A stretch of DNA of 6,870 bases from CAIKMD01 sp035277525 (lineage in GTDB: Bacteria > Pseudomonadota > Alphaproteobacteria > ATCC43930 > CGMCC-115725): assembly GCA_035277525.1 (NCBI GenBank), contig DATEKH010000116.1:1-6870 (forward strand). Reading direction: 5' to 3'. Below, in pieces: positions 4,528-6,870 of the stretch. The position numbers and the translations under genes were made by a program. Position 1 is the stretch's first letter. Every line of letters begins with the position of its first letter. The notes beneath the pieces are model-generated. The model did no database searches. It saw nothing but the letters and a program-made list of their open reading frames with translations, and was not told the DNA's origin.

Positions 4528-6105
4528 ATGCCGAGAGTCTTGATTTCCGACGAGCTGAGCCCGCGCGCCGTCGAAATTTTCAAAGAGCGGGGAGTCGAGG
4601 TCGAGGTCAATACCAAGCTCACCCCCGACGATTTGAAGCGCGAGATCGCGCGCTTCGACGGGCTCGCGGTACGCTCGGCGACCAAAGTGACGAAGCCGGT
4701 GCTCGAGGCCGCGAAGAATTTGAAAGTCATCGGCCGCGCCGGCATCGGCGTCGACAATATCGATGTTCCGGGCGCGACCCAGCGCGGCATCGTCGTGATG
4801 AACACGCCTTATGGCAATTCGATCACCACGGCCGAGCACGCGATCGCGCTGATGATGGCCCTTGCCCGCGAGCTGCCGGCGGCGGACCGCTCGACGCAAG
4901 CTGGCAAGTGGGAGAAATCGCGCTTCATGGGCGTCGAGCTCACGGCCAAGACCTTGGGCGTGATCGGCTGCGGCAATGTCGGCTCGATCGTCGCCGACCG
5001 CGCCTTGGGCCTTAAAATGAAGGTCATCGCCTATGATCCGTTCCTGACGCCCGAGCGCGCCGTGGCGCTCGGCGTCGAGAAGGTCGAGCTCGACGATCTT
5101 TTCGCGCGCGCCGATTTCATCACGCTGCACACGCCGTTGACCGACGCAACCAAGAACATCATCGACGCCAAGGCGATCGCCAAGATGAAGCCGGGCGTGC
5201 GCATTATCAATTGCGCGCGCGGCGGGTTGATTGTGGAGGGCGACCTAAAGGCCGCGTTGGACTCGGGTCATGTCGCCGGCGCGGCGATCGACGTTTTCCC
5301 GGTCGAGCCGGCCAAGGAGAACATTCTCTTCGGCCATCCACGCCTTATCGCGACGCCGCATCTGGGCGCGTCCACCAGCGAGGCGCAGGAGAATGTCGCG
5401 CTGCAGATCGCCGAGCAAATGGCCGATTACCTGATGACCGGCGCCGTCGTCAACGCGCTCAACATGCCATCGCTCTCGGCCGAGGACGCGGCGCGGCTGA
5501 AGCCTTATCTGAAGCTCGCCGACGAGCTCGGCAGCTTCGCGGGCCAGCTCACCGATGTCGGGCTCTCGAGCGTCGAGATCGCCTATTCGGGCCACGCCGC
5601 CGAATTGAACGTCAAGCCGCTGACGGCGATCGCCTTGACCGCGCTGCTGCGCCCGCAGCTCCAAACCGTCAACATGGTCAATGTTCCGGTCGTGTGCAAA
5701 GAGCGCAACATCACCATCAGCGAGACGCGCAGCACCAACGAAACCAATTACCACACGCTCATCCGCCTGACGGTGGCCTCTGGCAACAAGCAGCGCAGCG
5801 TTTCAGGCACGCTCTTCGGCGGCGACAAGCCGCGCATCGTCGAGATCGAGGAGATTCCGATGGAGGCCGAGTTGGGGCCGACCATGCTGTTCGTGCGCAA
5901 CCTCGACAAGCCGGGCTTTATCGGCAGCTTGGGGCGCACCCTCGGCGAGGCGGGGATCAACATCGCGACTTTCCATCTCGGCCGCAAGGCGGCGGGCGAG
6001 GATGCGATCTGCCTCGTCCAGGTCGATCAGGCGCTCGACGAAGCCGTGCTCGCCCATGTCTGCGCGCTGCCCAATGTCGTGCAGGTGAGGCAGCTGCATT
6101 TTTGA
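4528..6105 (+). CDS. serA: D-3-phosphoglycerate dehydrogenase, long form with ACT domain
   Basis: This 525-aa cytoplasmic enzyme oxidises 3-phosphoglycerate to 3-phosphohydroxypyruvate with NAD+, the first step of serine synthesis and the supplier of SerC's substrate. Residues 1-98 are the substrate-binding half. The Rossmann domain (about 99-285) has G147-x-G149-x-x-G152, with D170 at the end of the second strand, as expected for NAD. Catalytic residues of the D-2-hydroxyacid dehydrogenase family fall at R231 (C-A-R-G-G), E260 and H278 (T-P-H-L-G-A-S-T); these have the same spacing as R236, E265 and H283 of the human enzyme. Residues about 318-450 correspond to the allosteric substrate-binding domain of long-form enzymes, and about 452-525 to the ACT domain (L-D-K-P-G-F-I-G through Q-V-R-Q-L-H-F), the usual site of serine feedback inhibition. 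The start M-P-R-V-L-I-S-D-E-L-S-P is typical of the family, although the Shine-Dalgarno before 4528 is poor. Length and motifs are intact. Confidence 0.97.
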   Translation: MPRVLISDELSPRAVEIFKERGVEVEVNTKLTPDDLKREIARFDGLAVRSATKVTKPVLEAAKNLKVIGRAGIGVDNIDVPGATQRGIVVMNTPYGNSITTAEHAIALMMALARELPAADRSTQAGKWEKSRFMGVELTAKTLGVIGCGNVGSIVADRALGLKMKVIAYDPFLTPERAVALGVEKVELDDLFARADFITLHTPLTDATKNIIDAKAIAKMKPGVRIINCARGGLIVEGDLKAALDSGHVAGAAIDVFPVEPAKENILFGHPRLIATPHLGASTSEAQENVALQIAEQMADYLMTGAVVNALNMPSLSAEDAARLKPYLKLADELGSFAGQLTDVGLSSVEIAYSGHAAELNVKPLTAIALTALLRPQLQTVNMVNVPVVCKERNITISETRSTNETNYHTLIRLTVASGNKQRSVSGTLFGGDKPRIVEIEEIPMEAELGPTMLFVRNLDKPGFIGSLGRTLGEAGINIATFHLGRKAAGEDAICLVQVDQALDEAVLAHVCALPNVVQVRQLHF

Positions 6106-6125
6106 GCGCGGCACACGCCGCGCTC
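6104..6125. terminator. Hairpin between convergent serA and AhpD-like gene
   Basis: GAGCGCGGC (6104-6112) pairs perfectly with GCCGCGCTC (6117-6125) around the loop ACAC. It spans the serA stop codon (6103-6105) and ends 1 nt before the minus-strand stop codon at 6127-6129, so it can serve the 3' ends of both convergent genes. No T-run follows in either transcription direction; the five T at 6099-6103 lie before the stem on the plus strand. Simple Rho-independent ending is therefore uncertain. Confidence 0.45.
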
Positions 6126-6126
6126 T

Positions 6127-6585
6127 TCAGGCGGCGCGCGCGCTTGCCGTCTCGGGCGGGCGGCGGAATGCGACCATGATGCGGTTCCAGCCGTTGATCA
6201 CCACCACGGCGAGGGCGAGATCGACCAGTTCCTTCTCGCTGAACTGCGCCCGCGCTTCACGATAGACCGCGTCGGGGACATGGCCCTCGGTCAAGAGCGT
6301 CAGCGCCTCGGTCCAGGCGAGCGCCGCGCGCTCGCGCGGGGTGAACACCCCAGCCTCGCGCCAGGCGTTCAGCAGATGGATCCGATCATCGTTCTCGCCA
6401 TGCTCGCGCGCCTCGCGCGCATGCATCGCGAGGCAGAAGGCGCAGCCATTGATCTGCGAGGCGCGCAGCGCCACCAGATGGCGCAGCGAGGGTTCGATCT
6501 CGCAGTTGCTGACATAGGCTTGCAGTCCCGCCATCGCCTTATAGCCCTCGGGCGATGCCTTGAAGGGATTGAAGCGCTCTTCCAT
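6127..6585 (-). CDS. AhpD/carboxymuconolactone decarboxylase-family protein (alkylhydroperoxidase-like)
   Basis: This 152-aa protein has the core AhpD-like signature R-A-S-Q-I-N-G-C-A-F-C-L-A-M-H, with C48 and C51 as the redox CxxC pair and H55 three residues after the second Cys. It is followed by an A-R-E-x-G-E helix and a second helical half (L-A-W-T-E-A-L-T-L-L, then L-V-D-L-A-L-A-V-V-V-I-N-G-W-N-R). Members of this family reduce peroxides through the CxxC pair or act as small redox proteins; the partner and substrate here are unknown. It is likely a cytoplasmic oligomer. The frame extends upstream to 6669, but AGGAGGT (6597-6591, minus strand) sits 5 nt before the ATG at 6585, which decides that start. 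The gene is convergent with serA and divergent from the hisZ-like gene. Carboxymuconolactone decarboxylase proper is less likely because the CxxC-x3-H pattern is the peroxidase type. Confidence 0.85.
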   Translation of the reverse strand: MEERFNPFKASPEGYKAMAGLQAYVSNCEIEPSLRHLVALRASQINGCAFCLAMHAREAREHGENDDRIHLLNAWREAGVFTPRERAALAWTEALTLLTEGHVPDAVYREARAQFSEKELVDLALAVVVINGWNRIMVAFRRPPETASARAA

Positions 6586-6590
6586 GTCTG

Positions 6591-6597
6591 ACCTCCT
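6591..6597 (-). promoter_or_regulatory. Near-perfect Shine-Dalgarno deciding the AhpD-like start
   Basis: AGGAGGT on the minus strand lies 5 nt before the ATG whose first base is 6585. It is the best ribosome binding site in the window and argues against the longer start at 6669. Confidence 0.85.
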
Positions 6598-6639
6598 TGC
6601 CGGTTCCTGCTGGCGCATACCTTCAATCTGGGGTGCCTT

Positions 6640-6669
6640 GGGATAGACGCCAGCACCGAGGGGAGACAA
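6640..6669 (-). promoter_or_regulatory. Candidate promoter of the AhpD-like gene
   Basis: On the minus strand TTGTCT (6669-6664) is followed after 18 nt by TATCCC (6645-6640). This would give a 5' untranslated region of roughly 48 nt that carries the strong Shine-Dalgarno. The match is moderate and the call rests on pattern alone. Confidence 0.3.
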
Positions 6670-6750
6670 AATCGCTGTGCCATGCTCGCGACCGCCTCGC
6701 TCGCCTGGCGGCTCCGCCTCGATGCACGTCCGAGGGCGCGGCTTTTTCGT

Positions 6751-6779
6751 TTGCCGCCCCCGGGCAAAACCGCTATCCC
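6751..6779 (+). promoter_or_regulatory. Candidate promoter placing the transcription start at the hisZ-like ATG
   Basis: TTGCCG (6751-6756) is followed after 17 nt by TATCCC (6774-6779), and the ATG comes 6 nt after the -10. No Shine-Dalgarno is visible. If the promoter is real, the mRNA would start at or next to the initiation codon (leaderless). Beyond the two candidate promoters, I see nothing in the 6586-6785 gap. Confidence 0.3.
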
Positions 6780-6785
6780 GGCGCC

Positions 6786-6870
6786 ATGACCGACACGACC
6801 CATCGCGCGCTCCTGCCGCAAGGCTTGCGCGATCTCCTGCCGCCCGCGGCCGCGGCCGAGGCCGGCATGG
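6786..6870 (+). CDS. hisZ: Probable ATP phosphoribosyltransferase regulatory subunit (5' end only)
   Basis: Only 28 codons are present before the right edge: M-T-D-T-T-H-R-A then L-L-P-Q-G-L-R-D-L-L-P-P-A-A-A-A-E-A. The L-P-x-G-x-R-D-L-L-P-P-x-A-A pattern is the start of the HisRS-like catalytic fold. Among those proteins the -G-L-R-D-L-L-P-P-E/A-A-A- form is what I associate with HisZ, the regulatory partner of short-form HisG in the first step of histidine synthesis. Histidyl-tRNA synthetase (hisS) is the main alternative. There is no Shine-Dalgarno, and a promoter-like -10 lies just upstream. The remainder of the gene lies outside the window. Confidence 0.55.
   Translation, partial: MTDTTHRALLPQGLRDLLPPAAAAEAGM

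Noticed and set aside
6586..6669. Longer start at 6669 for the AhpD-like protein
   Set aside because: AGGAGGT sits 5 nt before the ATG at 6585, and the extra residues are not like the family; a candidate promoter also overlaps this stretch.

Overview
The window reads as chromosomal DNA of a GC-rich alphaproteobacterium, most likely order Hyphomicrobiales (Rhizobiales). The evidence is the high GC content with dense shadow ORFs, the alphaproteobacterial form of SerC, a serC leader RNA of the type described in alphaproteobacteria, and two intergenic palindromes of a style common in this order. I cannot fix genus or family from the sequence; Beijerinckiaceae/Methylocystaceae-like is a guess.

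Layout from left to right. (1) 1-450: the 3' end of an ABC-transporter periplasmic binding protein of the NitT/TauT (SsuA/THI5-like) type, followed by two strong hairpins. (2) 676-2298 (an alternative GTG start at 586): an unrecognised exported or membrane-anchored protein with about 270 residues of Ala/Pro-rich low-complexity sequence and a Gly/Ser/aromatic-rich C-terminal domain. (3) 2336-2605 and 2839-3084: two paralogous three-helix membrane proteins of the CBU_0592 type, separated by a 159-bp multi-hairpin palindromic element with 14-bp terminal inverted repeats. (4) 3120-6105: a serine biosynthesis unit made of a sigma70-like promoter, a short serC leader RNA whose last hairpin contains the ribosome binding site, serC (phosphoserine aminotransferase), a second palindromic repeat, and serA (3-phosphoglycerate dehydrogenase, long form with ACT domain). 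(5) 6127-6585 on the minus strand, convergent with serA: an AhpD/carboxymuconolactone decarboxylase-family protein with a CxxC-x3-H motif and a near-perfect Shine-Dalgarno. (6) 6786-6870: the first 28 codons of a gene that looks like hisZ, divergent from the AhpD-like gene and possibly leaderless.

How the genes work together: SerA oxidises 3-phosphoglycerate and SerC transaminates the product to phosphoserine, so the centre of the window is the first two steps of serine synthesis under one promoter and one leader RNA. The other genes show no clear functional link to it. The hisZ-like start is a second amino-acid biosynthesis locus. Most of the window is ordinary core genome. The parts worth a second look are the serC leader, the duplicated small membrane proteins around a palindromic element, the palindrome between serC and serA, and the unrecognised Ala/Pro-rich protein. 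I found no defence system, CRISPR array, insertion sequence or tRNA/rRNA gene.
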